Source of the DNA: Cloacibacterium sp046296655
GTDB lineage: Bacteria > Bacteroidota > Bacteroidia > Flavobacteriales > Weeksellaceae
Assembly (NCBI GenBank): GCA_046296655.1
Contig: JBKBLE010000009.1
Location: 14,646 to 78,645, forward strand
DNA length: 64,000 nt
Reading direction: 5' to 3'
Made by a program: the position numbers and the translations under genes. The notes under the pieces were generated by a model. That model worked only from the letters and a program-made list of their open reading frames with translations. It made no database searches and was not told the DNA's origin. This document shows positions 7,718 through 15,690 of this stretch, in pieces (positions within the stretch are counted from its first letter, which is position 1; each line of letters starts with the position of its first letter).

Positions 7718-9618
7718 CTCATTATTTCCTGTAATTCTAACCAACGCATCTCGTATTCTTCTAGTTTTTCAGAAACCTTTTCTAGCTCTGCAGAAAGTGT
7801 TGCGATTTTCTCGTAATCAGCTTCATTATTGAGTTTTTCAAGAATTTCAGCACGTTTTTTCTCTAATTCGGGCATTTCTTTTTCTATCGTTTCCAGTTCG
7901 CGCTGTTCTTTGAAAGAAAGTTTTTTCTTTGCTGGAAGCTGGAAGCTGGGAGCTGGAAGTTTCGATTCTGCATTATTCGTGTTTTCGGATTTTTGATTGA
8001 CGTTTTCCGACTTCCATCTTCCATCTTCCATCTTACGACTTTCTCGATATTCCGAAAAATTCCCTACAAAATCTTTGATTTTTCCATCACCTTCGAACGC
8101 TAAAACATGGTCTACAATTCTATCCATAAAATAACGGTCGTGAGAAACAATGATGAGACAACCTGCGAAATTCTGTAAAAAGTTTTCCAAAACGGTCAAT
8201 GTTGGCAAGTCTAAATCATTGGTAGGTTCATCAAAAATCAAGAAGTTAGGATTTTGATACAACACATACATCAAGTGCAATCTTCGTTTTTCGCCACCGG
8301 AAAGTTTAGAAATTGGTGAATATTGCGTTTGGTCGTCAAATAAGAAAATTCTTAAAAACTGCGATGCAGAAATGGTTCTTCCGTTGGCTAAAGGGAAATT
8401 TTCAGAAATATTTTTGATGAAGTCTATGACTCTTTCTTCCTCATTATATTGCAAACCTTTTTGAGAAAAATAACCAAATTTTATAGTTTCTCCCGTTTCT
8501 ATTTCTCCAGAATCTTTGGGCTCTAAACCTTGAATAATATTGAGAAGTGTAGATTTTCCTGCTCCATTTTTTCCTACAATTCCTACTTTTTCGCCTCGTT
8601 GAAATGAATATGAAAAATCTTTGAGCAAAACCAAATCTCCATAACTTTTGTTGATGTTTTTAAGCTCCAAAATCTTTTTTCCCAATCTTTTCATCTCAAA
8701 ATCGAGTTCCAGAGATTGCTTTTTGGTATTGGTTTTTGCTACTTTTTCGGTGTCGTAGAACGCATCAATTCTAGATTTTGATTTGGTGGTTCTCGCTTTT
8801 GGTTGACGGCGCATCCATTCTAATTCTTTTCGGTAAAGATTGTTGGCTTTGTCAATCGTAGCGTTCAGATTATCTTCACGAATCATCTTGTTTTCCAGAT
8901 AAGTCGCATAACTTCCATTATGAACATACAGATTTTGGTCTTCCATTTCCCAAACCGTGTCGCAGACAGAATCCAGAAAATAACGGTCGTGCGTTACTAA
9001 AAGCAACGTAATCATGGCTTTAGAAAGATAATTTTCTAACCATTCTACCATTTCTACGTCTAGGTGATTGGTAGGTTCGTCCATAATCAGCAAGACGTGT
9101 CTGTGTTCTGCTCTGGTTTCTGTAAGGAGTTTTGCAAGGGCAACTCTTTTGATTTGTCCTCCAGAAAGTGTGCCCATTTTCGCTTCTAGATTGGTGATTT
9201 TTAGCTGCGAAAGAATTTGTTTCATTTCGGTTTCTAAATTCCATGCTTTGTGAATTTCCATTTCTGCCAAAGCTTTTTCTATAAATTTTTGGTCAGTAGA
9301 ATGTAGCGATTTGTGATAATTTTTAAGCGCTTGAATAGGCTTAGAATCTAGTGTCATCATGAATTCTTCCACAGTAAGTTGAGAGTCAAACTCAATTTCT
9401 TGGTCGAACAAAACTACCTGAACATCTTTATTAATCACTACTTCGCCAGAATCTGCAATTTCTTTTCCTAAAAGAATTTTCAAAAGCGTAGATTTTCCAG
9501 TGCCGTTTTTGGCGACAATCGCAATTTTGTCTCCTTCATTGATGTGGAAAGAAATATTCTTAAAAAGCGTTTTGATGCCGTAAGATTTGGTCAGATTTTC
9601 TGCGGAAACGTAGTTCAT
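7714..9618 (-). CDS. ABC-F family ATPase (Uup/EttA-like)
   Basis: Soluble twin-ATPase protein of 634 residues with no membrane segments. Members of this family act on ribosomes or on DNA metabolism. Domain 1 has Walker A AKNGTGKST, signature LSGGQIKRVALAKLL and DEPTNHLD; domain 2 has GKNGAGKST, LSGGEKRRLHLM and DEPTNDLD. A C-terminal coiled coil (about 575-630) resembles that of Uup. The linker between domain 2 and the coiled coil (about 525-563) is odd: it is encoded by two short tandem heptamer arrays (7931-7958, 8005-8039) and reads as low-complexity RKMEDGRWKSEN and LPAPSFQLPA. Confidence 0.9.
   Translation of the reverse strand: MNYVSAENLTKSYGIKTLFKNISFHINEGDKIAIVAKNGTGKSTLLKILLGKEIADSGEVVINKDVQVVLFDQEIEFDSQLTVEEFMMTLDSKPIQALKNYHKSLHSTDQKFIEKALAEMEIHKAWNLETEMKQILSQLKITNLEAKMGTLSGGQIKRVALAKLLTETRAEHRHVLLIMDEPTNHLDVEMVEWLENYLSKAMITLLLVTHDRYFLDSVCDTVWEMEDQNLYVHNGSYATYLENKMIREDNLNATIDKANNLYRKELEWMRRQPKARTTKSKSRIDAFYDTEKVAKTNTKKQSLELDFEMKRLGKKILELKNINKSYGDLVLLKDFSYSFQRGEKVGIVGKNGAGKSTLLNIIQGLEPKDSGEIETGETIKFGYFSQKGLQYNEEERVIDFIKNISENFPLANGRTISASQFLRIFLFDDQTQYSPISKLSGGEKRRLHLMYVLYQNPNFLIFDEPTNDLDLPTLTVLENFLQNFAGCLIIVSHDRYFMDRIVDHVLAFEGDGKIKDFVGNFSEYRESRKMEDGRWKSENVNQKSENTNNAESKLPAPSFQLPAKKKLSFKEQRELETIEKEMPELEKKRAEILEKLNNEADYEKIATLSAELEKVSEKLEEYEMRWLELQEIMS
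7931..7958. repeat. Heptamer array (GCTGGAA) inside the ABC-F gene
   Basis: Four 7-bp units (GCTGGAA twice, GCTGGGA, GCTGGAA) within coding sequence. The 7-bp period shifts frame at every unit, so the protein pattern repeats only every 21 bases. Confidence 0.85.
8005..8039. repeat. Heptamer array (TTCCATC) inside the ABC-F gene
   Basis: Five 7-bp units (TTCCGAC, three TTCCATC, TTACGAC) within coding sequence. The unit resembles the intergenic array upstream of lptB (17336-17398). Confidence 0.85.
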
Positions 9619-9648
9619 GTTAGGTTGAGGAAAAGGTTAAGGTTGAGA
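9619..9648. repeat. Hexamer array upstream of the ABC-F start
   Basis: Five degenerate 6-bp units (GTTAGG, TTGAGG, AAAAGG, TTAAGG, TTGAGA) starting at the base next to the start codon. Confidence 0.6.
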
Positions 9649-9698
9649 TTGCGAAAATACGAAAAATGAAATGGGAATAAATTTTATTGTGGAAAGAT

Positions 9699-10031
9699 TT
9701 ATTTTTTCTTCAAAGCTTCTCCTTCGAAAGTAATTCCTTCCCAGCCAAATTTCATGAAATTTCTAATGTTTTGGTGGTCTGTTCCTTCTGGATTTTTCAA
9801 AACGTCTTCTCTGTAAAACTCGCTAAATAATAAAAGCGTCTCTTCTTTAGAAAGTTGGTTGATTTTGGCAAAACTGAAAACCTTGCAAGAGCCATTATTT
9901 TGATTGGCTTCGTTTACCGTATTTCCGTTAGTGAATTTAGTAGGTGTGAATTCGTAATGTTCATCTATATAAGTTATTACGTTGCTGAAAACCAATTCTT
10001 CTGGTGTATTTTTTAATTGTTCTAATATCAT
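9699..10031 (-). CDS. HopJ-family protein
   Basis: Cytoplasmic protein of 110 residues matching the HopJ type III effector family (PF08888). The characteristic stretches are IDEHYEFTPTKFTNG, CKVFSFAKINQLS and LFSEFYREDVL, with HQNIRNFMKFGWEGI near the C-terminus. The family name comes from a Pseudomonas plasmid gene; most members lie in free-living bacteria with no type III system, so no effector role is implied. Function is unknown. It lies 11 bases downstream of the GH25 gene on the same strand and is probably co-transcribed with it. Confidence 0.8.
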   Translation of the reverse strand: MILEQLKNTPEELVFSNVITYIDEHYEFTPTKFTNGNTVNEANQNNGSCKVFSFAKINQLSKEETLLLFSEFYREDVLKNPEGTDHQNIRNFMKFGWEGITFEGEALKKK

Positions 10032-10042
10032 TTTATTTTTCT

Positions 10043-10906
10043 TTAATCAAGTTTTAATTCGCTGAAACTCCATGAGTTTCCGTTGTAAATATTAAGGTCT
10101 ACTTTTACATTAATTCCTTTTACGATGCCTTTTTCCGTGAATTGCCACATTTTCCACGAGTCTTCTTCCGAAGGAACTAAAACATCATTGTAATTGGCTA
10201 GCCAAAGTGGATAATCGTCAAACTCGCCACGCAAATAATCTTTGTAATAATGGTAATAAGTATAAATAATGGGTTTTTCACCGTATTTTTCTTCTATAAT
10301 TTTACACCAAACCTTTAAATCCTCTATCAGTTTTTCCTTAGATTTTCTTCTGGGAACTCTTTCGATGTCTAAAACAGGTCGTAAATCTCCGCTTTCTAAA
10401 TGTACACTTTCTAAGAAATTATTGGCTTGTAAAATCGGATCTTCGTCTGCACGATAAAAATGATAAGCACCTCTTGTAAGATTGTTTTCTTTGGCTAATT
10501 CCCAAAAATCATCAAAATGTTTATCTTTTTTTCGGTTTCCCATAGTCGCTCTCATAATCACAAATTCTAATGGGATAGAACCATTGGCGATAGTGAGACT
10601 GTCCCATTTTATATCTTTTTTGTGCTGATAATGAGAAATGTCGAAACCAAAAATTTTATCATTATATTCAGTGATGATTTTATTGATTCTGGCGGTTTCT
10701 TCTTCGGAATTTTTTAAATTTTTATGTACAAATTTCTCAAAATACATGGCGTAATAAAATGCCACTTTGTCTCTGAGATAAAGCCCAGTTCCGAGCAAGG
10801 TTAATCCTAAAATAGCCAACAAAATATATCTGCGAAAAAGATAATTTTTTCGTCTGGTTTTATGGATTTTTTTTCTTTTGGTAGCTTTTGGATTGGTTTT
10901 TGACAT
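10043..10906 (-). CDS. Membrane-anchored GH25 lysozyme-like muramidase
   Basis: Glycoside hydrolase family 25 protein of 287 residues that would cut peptidoglycan between MurNAc and GlcNAc. A basic cytoplasmic N-terminus and one membrane segment (about 27-45) precede the TIM barrel. The barrel shows FGFDISHYQ, the motif FVIMRATMGN, GAYHFYRADEDP and the catalytic PVLDIE. I chose the ATG at 10906 because a -7 box lies at 10915-10922. A longer in-frame reading would enter the divergent NDH-2 gene. The active site faces the periplasm. Confidence 0.88.
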   Translation of the reverse strand: MSKTNPKATKRKKIHKTRRKNYLFRRYILLAILGLTLLGTGLYLRDKVAFYYAMYFEKFVHKNLKNSEEETARINKIITEYNDKIFGFDISHYQHKKDIKWDSLTIANGSIPLEFVIMRATMGNRKKDKHFDDFWELAKENNLTRGAYHFYRADEDPILQANNFLESVHLESGDLRPVLDIERVPRRKSKEKLIEDLKVWCKIIEEKYGEKPIIYTYYHYYKDYLRGEFDDYPLWLANYNDVLVPSEEDSWKMWQFTEKGIVKGINVKVDLNIYNGNSWSFSELKLD

Positions 10907-10914
10907 AAGTTTTG

Positions 10915-10922
10915 CAAAAGTA
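10915..10922 (-). promoter_or_regulatory. -7 promoter box of the GH25 gene
   Basis: TACTTTTG on the minus strand matches TAnnTTTG, 8 bases before the ATG. It decides the start at 10906. Confidence 0.6.
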
Positions 10923-10945
10923 AAATTTTTAGAAAATAAATTCAG

Positions 10946-10953
10946 TAACTTTG
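10946..10953 (+). promoter_or_regulatory. -7 promoter box of the NDH-2 gene
   Basis: TAACTTTG matches TAnnTTTG, 10 bases before the ATG at 10964. Confidence 0.6.
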
Positions 10954-10963
10954 CCAGAATCTT

Positions 10964-12229
10964 ATGGAAATTAGAGATAAAATAATCGTCATCGGTGGTG
11001 GTTTTGCAGGATTGCAATTCGCTAAAAAACTTAATGGCAATCGTACCAAGAAATTGGTGATGATTGACAAGGTGAATCATCATATGTTTCAGCCATTATT
11101 TTATCAAGTAGCTTGCGGAAGAATTGAGCCTTCTAATATTTCGTTTCCGTTTAGAAAGATTTTTCAGCGTTCTAAAAATATTCAATTTAGAATGACGGAA
11201 GTGAAACAGATTATTCCTTCGGAAAATAAAATTATTACAGAAGACCATGTTTTTCACTATGATAAATTGGTGATTGCAACTGGTTGTAAAACGAATTTCT
11301 TTGGAAATCAAAAAATAGAAAATCTGGCTTTTGGGATGAAAAATACTCATGAAGCGATTTCTATAAGAAACCATGTTTTGCTCACTTTCGAAAAACTCAT
11401 CATTGAAAAAAGCAGAAGTGATGATGGCAATTGGAACATCGTAATCGTAGGTTCTGGGCCAACTGGTGTGGAATTGGCTGGTGCTTTTGCCGAAATGAAA
11501 AGAGAAATCTTGCCAAGAGATTATCCTAGAATGAATTTTGATAATTTAGAAATTATTTTGGTGAGTTCTACCGAAAAACCTTTGGCGGTAATGAGCGAAG
11601 AATCTCAAGAAAAATCTGAACAATATTTGAAAGATTTGGGCGTGAGATTTATCTCAAACGATATGGTGACGGATTATGATGGCGATAGAGTTTATCTGAG
11701 TTCGGGTAATGTTATTCCGAGTAATAATGTGATTTGGGCAGCAGGTGTTACTGGGAATATTATTGAAGGATTAACCGAAAATTCCATTAAAAATAACAGA
11801 TACATTGTAGACCGATACAATAAAATAGTAGGATTTGATAATATTTATGCGATAGGAGACATTGCCTACATGGAAACCCCAAAATATCCAAATGGTCATC
11901 CTCAAGTGGCGAATGTAGCGATTAATCAAGGGAAAAATTTGGCTAAAAATTTCTTGAAAAAATCAAAGAATGAGTGGCAACCTTACGAATATGATGACAA
12001 AGGAAGCATGGCAACCATTGGGAAGCATAGAGCAGTAGTAGATTTGCCAAAATTTAAGTTTCAAGGGATTTTTGCGTGGTATTTTTGGATGTTTCTTCAT
12101 TTAATGTTGATTTTAAGTGTGAGAAATAAACTTGCCATTTTCTTCAATTGGATGTGGAGTTATATTAATAGAGATTCTACGCTTCGCTTAATCATCATCC
12201 CGAATAAAAAAAATAAAACCGAACAATGA
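10964..12229 (+). CDS. Type II NADH dehydrogenase (NDH-2), FAD-dependent
   Basis: Non-proton-pumping NADH:quinone oxidoreductase of 421 residues on the inner face of the membrane. The FAD-binding motif is VIGGGFAGLQFAKKL (residues 8-22), the NAD-binding motif is VIVGSGPTGVELAGAF (about 161-176) and the second FAD motif is IYAIGDIAYM. The C-terminal segment with WYFWMFLHLMLILSV is hydrophobic and amphipathic, the usual membrane anchor. The genome also has complete complex I, so NADH can enter the chain by two routes. The stop overlaps trmD by four bases (ATGA). Confidence 0.92.
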   Translation: MEIRDKIIVIGGGFAGLQFAKKLNGNRTKKLVMIDKVNHHMFQPLFYQVACGRIEPSNISFPFRKIFQRSKNIQFRMTEVKQIIPSENKIITEDHVFHYDKLVIATGCKTNFFGNQKIENLAFGMKNTHEAISIRNHVLLTFEKLIIEKSRSDDGNWNIVIVGSGPTGVELAGAFAEMKREILPRDYPRMNFDNLEIILVSSTEKPLAVMSEESQEKSEQYLKDLGVRFISNDMVTDYDGDRVYLSSGNVIPSNNVIWAAGVTGNIIEGLTENSIKNNRYIVDRYNKIVGFDNIYAIGDIAYMETPKYPNGHPQVANVAINQGKNLAKNFLKKSKNEWQPYEYDDKGSMATIGKHRAVVDLPKFKFQGIFAWYFWMFLHLMLILSVRNKLAIFFNWMWSYINRDSTLRLIIIPNKKNKTEQ

Positions 12230-12906
12230 GAATAGATATTATAAGTGCAGTTCCTGATTTATTAGAAAGTCCTTTCAAAACTTCCATCCTGAAAAGAGCA
12301 ATGGAAAAAGGTTTGGCAGAAGTTCATTTTCATAATGTTCGTGATTTTGCATTTAACAAACATCGTCAAATAGATGATACAGTTTATGGTGGTGGCGCTG
12401 GAATGGTAATGATGTGTGAACCATTAGACTTATGTATTTCTCAGTTGAAATCTGAGAGAGAGTATGATGATATTATTTACTTAACTCCGGATGGAGAAAC
12501 TTTCAACCAAAAAATAGCGAATTCTTACTCGCTGAAGAAAAATTTAATTCTGCTTTGTGGTCATTATAAAGGAATAGACCAAAGAATTAGAGATTTACAC
12601 ATTACCAGAGAAATTTCGATTGGTGATTTTGTGCTAACTGGTGGCGAATTGGCAGCTTGTGTAGTTGCAGATGCAATTATTCGTCTTTTGCCAGGCGTTT
12701 TAAATGATGAACAATCTGCTTTGACGGATAGTTTTCAAGATGATTTGCTTTCTCCGCCTATTTATACCAAACCAGAGGTTTACAAAGGAATGCGAGTTCC
12801 AGAAGTCCTTTTAAGCGGTAATTTTGGGAAAATTGAAGAATGGAGACATCAGAAAGCAATAGAAATTACCCAGCAGAAAAGACCAGATTTATTAAAAGAT
12901 TTCTAA
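12226..12906 (+). CDS. trmD: tRNA (guanine-N1)-methyltransferase
   Basis: Methylates G37 of tRNAs next to the anticodon, which prevents frameshifting. At 226 residues it has normal length and the knotted SPOUT fold signatures GGGAGMVMMCEPL (about 45-57), LLCGHYKGIDQRI (about 103-115) and REISIGDFVLTGGELA (about 124-139). The C-terminal part ends with YTKPEVYKGMRVPEVLLSGN. Translation is probably coupled to the upstream NDH-2 gene through the ATGA overlap. It is not next to rpsP/rimM/rplS as in many bacteria. Confidence 0.95.
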   Translation: MRIDIISAVPDLLESPFKTSILKRAMEKGLAEVHFHNVRDFAFNKHRQIDDTVYGGGAGMVMMCEPLDLCISQLKSEREYDDIIYLTPDGETFNQKIANSYSLKKNLILLCGHYKGIDQRIRDLHITREISIGDFVLTGGELAACVVADAIIRLLPGVLNDEQSALTDSFQDDLLSPPIYTKPEVYKGMRVPEVLLSGNFGKIEEWRHQKAIEITQQKRPDLLKDF

Positions 12907-12959
12907 TCATAATAAATTATTTTTACTAGATTTACAATCCGAAAAGTTGAGGCAAGGCT

Positions 12960-13916
12960 ATGGAGAATTTTTTGAAAAAAGAACTTGTCATGTTCTATAA
13001 TGTAGAAAACTTGTTTTCTCCAGACCCTAAACCAACACATTTTTTAGATCCTACCATATCTGGATTAAGGAATTGGGACAAAAGAAAGTATCAGAATAAA
13101 CTTCGAAAAATTGCCAATGTTTTTAGGCTAATCGAAGAAAAAGAAGCGGTGCTTCCGATGATTGTAGGTTTGTGTGAAGTGAATAATGAAGAGGTTTTAC
13201 AAGACTTGATTCAACAAGAGCCCCTTCAAAATTATGATTTTGTTCATTATAATTCTTTAGATGAAAGAGGCGTAGATACAGCGCTTCTGTACGATAAGAG
13301 AAAAATAGAATTAGTAGATTCTGAAGCTATTTCTTTTATTTTCGAGGGAGTGAATGAAGAGCAAGATGAGTATTATGATACGACCAGAGATGTTCTTTTT
13401 TGTAAATTGAAATACAATGATGAATTGCTCAATGTTTTTGTGGCACATCTTCCTTCAAAAAGAGAAAAAGATGTAAACAAACCCAAAAGAGATTACATTC
13501 TTCATTCAATTAAAGAAAGAGTTCTCACATTATTAGAAAAAGAAGAACCTGTAATAATTTGTGGAGATTTTAACGATGACCCGATTGAAGAAAATCTAAA
13601 TAATTTATTATATGACAATGGAGTTGATAAAATCTTAGTGAATCCATACATAGAATTGTACAATAATAAAATTTATTCTACGTTTCACTACAACCAAGGA
13701 CTGTTGTTCGATCAGATTCTATTTTCTAATCATTTCTTTTTGCCTATTTCCTCATTAGCATTTAAAAGTGCTGTAGTCTTTAATTCAGAAAAATTAAGCA
13801 ATTGGGACAAAAAGTTTAAAGGAAGACCTTTTAGAACTTTTGCAGGAACCAGATATCTTGGTGGGTATAGTGATCATTATCCCGTTTATACAATTTTAGA
13901 AACAAAAGACAATTAA
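12960..13916 (+). CDS. Endonuclease/exonuclease/phosphatase (EEP) family protein
   Basis: Metal-dependent phosphodiesterase fold of 318 residues. Motifs in order are MFYNVENLF (about 11-19), the catalytic Glu in VGLCEVNN, the FVAHLPSKR strand, ICGDFNDDP with the Asp/Asn pair, and the closing YSDHYPV (about 304-310). No signal peptide is visible, so it is probably cytoplasmic. The EEP fold covers DNases, sphingomyelinases and inositol phosphatases, so the substrate cannot be given. It lies 53 bases after trmD and 7 bases before the Lrp regulator. Confidence 0.85.
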   Translation: MENFLKKELVMFYNVENLFSPDPKPTHFLDPTISGLRNWDKRKYQNKLRKIANVFRLIEEKEAVLPMIVGLCEVNNEEVLQDLIQQEPLQNYDFVHYNSLDERGVDTALLYDKRKIELVDSEAISFIFEGVNEEQDEYYDTTRDVLFCKLKYNDELLNVFVAHLPSKREKDVNKPKRDYILHSIKERVLTLLEKEEPVIICGDFNDDPIEENLNNLLYDNGVDKILVNPYIELYNNKIYSTFHYNQGLLFDQILFSNHFFLPISSLAFKSAVVFNSEKLSNWDKKFKGRPFRTFAGTRYLGGYSDHYPVYTILETKDN

Positions 13917-13923
13917 ATTAAAA

Positions 13924-14394
13924 ATGAAAAGCGTTACAGAAGTAGGTTACAAGCTAGATGCAATAGATAAAAAAATAATCTATATGCTCATGGACAATGC
14001 CAAAACATCTTTGGCTCAAATTTCTAAAAACATTGGTATTTCTACCACTGCTGTACATCAGAGAATAAAAAAACTAGAAACCGCAGGCGTAATAGAAAAT
14101 TCTGTATCTTTTCTTAATCCAAGAAAAATAGGTTACAAAGTAGTTTCTTACATCGGCGTTTACATGGATCAGCCAAGTCATTTCCAAGAACTGATTAAAT
14201 CTCTGAACGAAATTAATGAAATCGTAGAAGCTCATTATACTACAGGAAACTGGACGGTTTTCCTTAAAGTGCTTTGTATTGATAATGATCATCTCATGCA
14301 AATTTTAAGCAAAATACAGAAGCTAAAAGGCGTTACTAGAACAGAAACTTTCATATCTTTGGAGCAAAGTATTAACAGACAATTAAAAGTGTAA
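13924..14394 (+). CDS. Lrp/AsnC-family transcriptional regulator
   Basis: DNA-binding regulator of 156 residues. The N-terminal winged helix-turn-helix (about 12-60) begins LDAIDKKIIYMLMDNAKTSL and includes ISKNIGISTTAVHQRIKKLE. The C-terminal RAM/ligand domain (about 75-150) has VGYKVVSYIGVY-like and HYTTGNWTVFLKV segments. Such proteins usually sense amino acids and form octamers. It is four bases upstream of deoC and so co-transcribed; this does not prove that it regulates deoC. Confidence 0.9.
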   Translation: MKSVTEVGYKLDAIDKKIIYMLMDNAKTSLAQISKNIGISTTAVHQRIKKLETAGVIENSVSFLNPRKIGYKVVSYIGVYMDQPSHFQELIKSLNEINEIVEAHYTTGNWTVFLKVLCIDNDHLMQILSKIQKLKGVTRTETFISLEQSINRQLKV

Positions 14395-14398
14395 CGTT

Positions 14399-15142
14399 AT
14401 GAAAATCAACACTTATTTAGATTCTACTTATCTAAAAACTCCAGCTCAATCTGGTCTTACCGAAGAACAAACGCTAGAAACGGTAATTAATCTTGCCAAA
14501 GAAGCCATCGAAAATGACATTTTTGCAGTAATGATAAGACCTGATTATGTTAAAAAAATGAAGCAATTCCTTACAGAACAAAATTCTAACGTAGTAATCG
14601 GTACTGTAATCGGTTTCCACGAAGGAACTTATTCTAAAGAACATAAATTAGCTGAAGCTCAAAAAGCAATCGAAGACGGAGTAGATGAATTAGATTTCGT
14701 AATCAATTATGAAGCATACAAAAATGGTGAAGTAGATGCTGTGAAATCAGAATTTGTAGATTGTACAAAACTTTGCTTAGATAATGGTAAAATTGCAAAA
14801 TGGATTATAGAAATCGCAGCGCTTACCGATGAGCAAATTGCAGATATTACCAAAAAAATCTCAACTTGGGCTGAAGAAAACTTCAAAGCTGAAGATTTAC
14901 ACAGAATATTTGTGAAATCATCTACAGGGTTCTACCAAACAGAAGGCGGAAAACCAAATGGAGCAACTGTAGAAGGAATTAAAATCATGCTAGAAAACGC
15001 AGGTTCACTTCCTGTAAAAGCTGCAGGTGGTGTAAGAACGCCAGAAGAAGCAGAATATATGATTAACCTAGGTGTAAAAAGAATAGGAACATCTTCTGCA
15101 AAAGCTTTAATTAAAAACGAAGAAGTTTCCGGAGGTTACTAA
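14399..15142 (+). CDS. deoC: Deoxyribose-phosphate aldolase
   Basis: Splits 2-deoxyribose 5-phosphate into glyceraldehyde 3-phosphate and acetaldehyde in deoxynucleoside catabolism. The 247 residues form a TIM barrel: the phosphate and substrate motif ELDFVINYEAYKNGE, the Schiff-base lysine in FVKSSTGFY (about 172-180), and the second lysine in PVKAAGGVRT (about 205-214), followed by IGTSS. It is co-transcribed with the Lrp-type regulator and closed by a terminator at 15171. Confidence 0.95.
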   Translation: MKINTYLDSTYLKTPAQSGLTEEQTLETVINLAKEAIENDIFAVMIRPDYVKKMKQFLTEQNSNVVIGTVIGFHEGTYSKEHKLAEAQKAIEDGVDELDFVINYEAYKNGEVDAVKSEFVDCTKLCLDNGKIAKWIIEIAALTDEQIADITKKISTWAEENFKAEDLHRIFVKSSTGFYQTEGGKPNGATVEGIKIMLENAGSLPVKAAGGVRTPEEAEYMINLGVKRIGTSSAKALIKNEEVSGGY

Positions 15143-15170
15143 TCTTTAGAAATTTACAAAAATAAAAAAA

Positions 15171-15197
15171 AAACCATCGAAGTTCGATGGTTTTTCT
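15171..15197 (+). terminator. Terminator after deoC
   Basis: ACCATCGAA / TTCGATGGT stem with an A-rich left flank and a T run on the right; likely bidirectional since the converging gene ends at 15216. Confidence 0.85.
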
Positions 15198-15215
15198 TTT
15201 TTATGATTTAAAAAA

Positions 15216-15575
15216 TTATTGCTGTTTTACTACTTGCGTTACCTTTTGGGTATTGTCTGACAAAGTGTATTTCATTAAATATTTGCCAGGTTTCAGTTTG
15301 TCTAATCTAATTTCGGCGGTGTTCATGTTCACCATGGTTTCTGAAACTTGAGTCCCAATAATAGAGTAAAAAGTTACAGATTTTACCTTTAGCATTGGGT
15401 TTTTAGCTTTTACAATGATAAAATCTCTTGTAGGATTAGGATAAGCGACTAAAACTCCGTCATCAGATTTTTGAGAATCAGATAGCGGTTCTCTTAATGT
15501 TTGTTGAGCTTTTGCTTCGCCCGAAAACATTAATAAACCTACCGTAAATAATATAAAATATAAAGTTCTTTTCAT
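15216..15575 (-). CDS. Small T9SS type A sorting-domain protein
   Basis: Short secreted protein of 119 residues made almost only of a signal peptide (about 1-23, cut after AKA) and a type IX C-terminal sorting domain. The domain starts at VLVAYPNPTRDFIIV (about 41) and ends LKPGKYLMKYTLSDNTQKVT. Only about 17 residues lie between the two. In known T9SS cargo the C-terminal domain follows a large functional domain and is cleaved on export, so this protein has no visible cargo. It may be a decoy, a regulator, or the remnant of a longer gene; no upstream remnant is evident. Confidence 0.85.
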   Translation of the reverse strand: MKRTLYFILFTVGLLMFSGEAKAQQTLREPLSDSQKSDDGVLVAYPNPTRDFIIVKAKNPMLKVKSVTFYSIIGTQVSETMVNMNTAEIRLDKLKPGKYLMKYTLSDNTQKVTQVVKQQ

Positions 15576-15608
15576 TTTACTTAATTCATTCTTATCTCAA
15601 AGAATAAA

Positions 15609-15616
15609 CAAATTTA
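15609..15616 (-). promoter_or_regulatory. -7 promoter box of the T9SS-tail gene
   Basis: TAAATTTG on the minus strand matches TAnnTTTG, 33 bases before the ATG. Confidence 0.5.
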
Positions 15617-15653
15617 TTTAAACGAATTGATATACACAATAGTTATAAATAAC

Positions 15654-15661
15654 TAAATTTG
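15654..15661 (+). promoter_or_regulatory. -7 promoter box of hemB
   Basis: TAAATTTG matches TAnnTTTG, 29 bases before the ATG at 15691. Confidence 0.6.
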
Positions 15662-15690
15662 CAGAGTATAAAACAAACTTTGTTCCAAAA

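Noticed and set aside
10907..11083. Longer start of the GH25 protein
   Set aside because: It would overlap the divergent NDH-2 gene and its promoter; the ATG at 10906 has its own -7 box.
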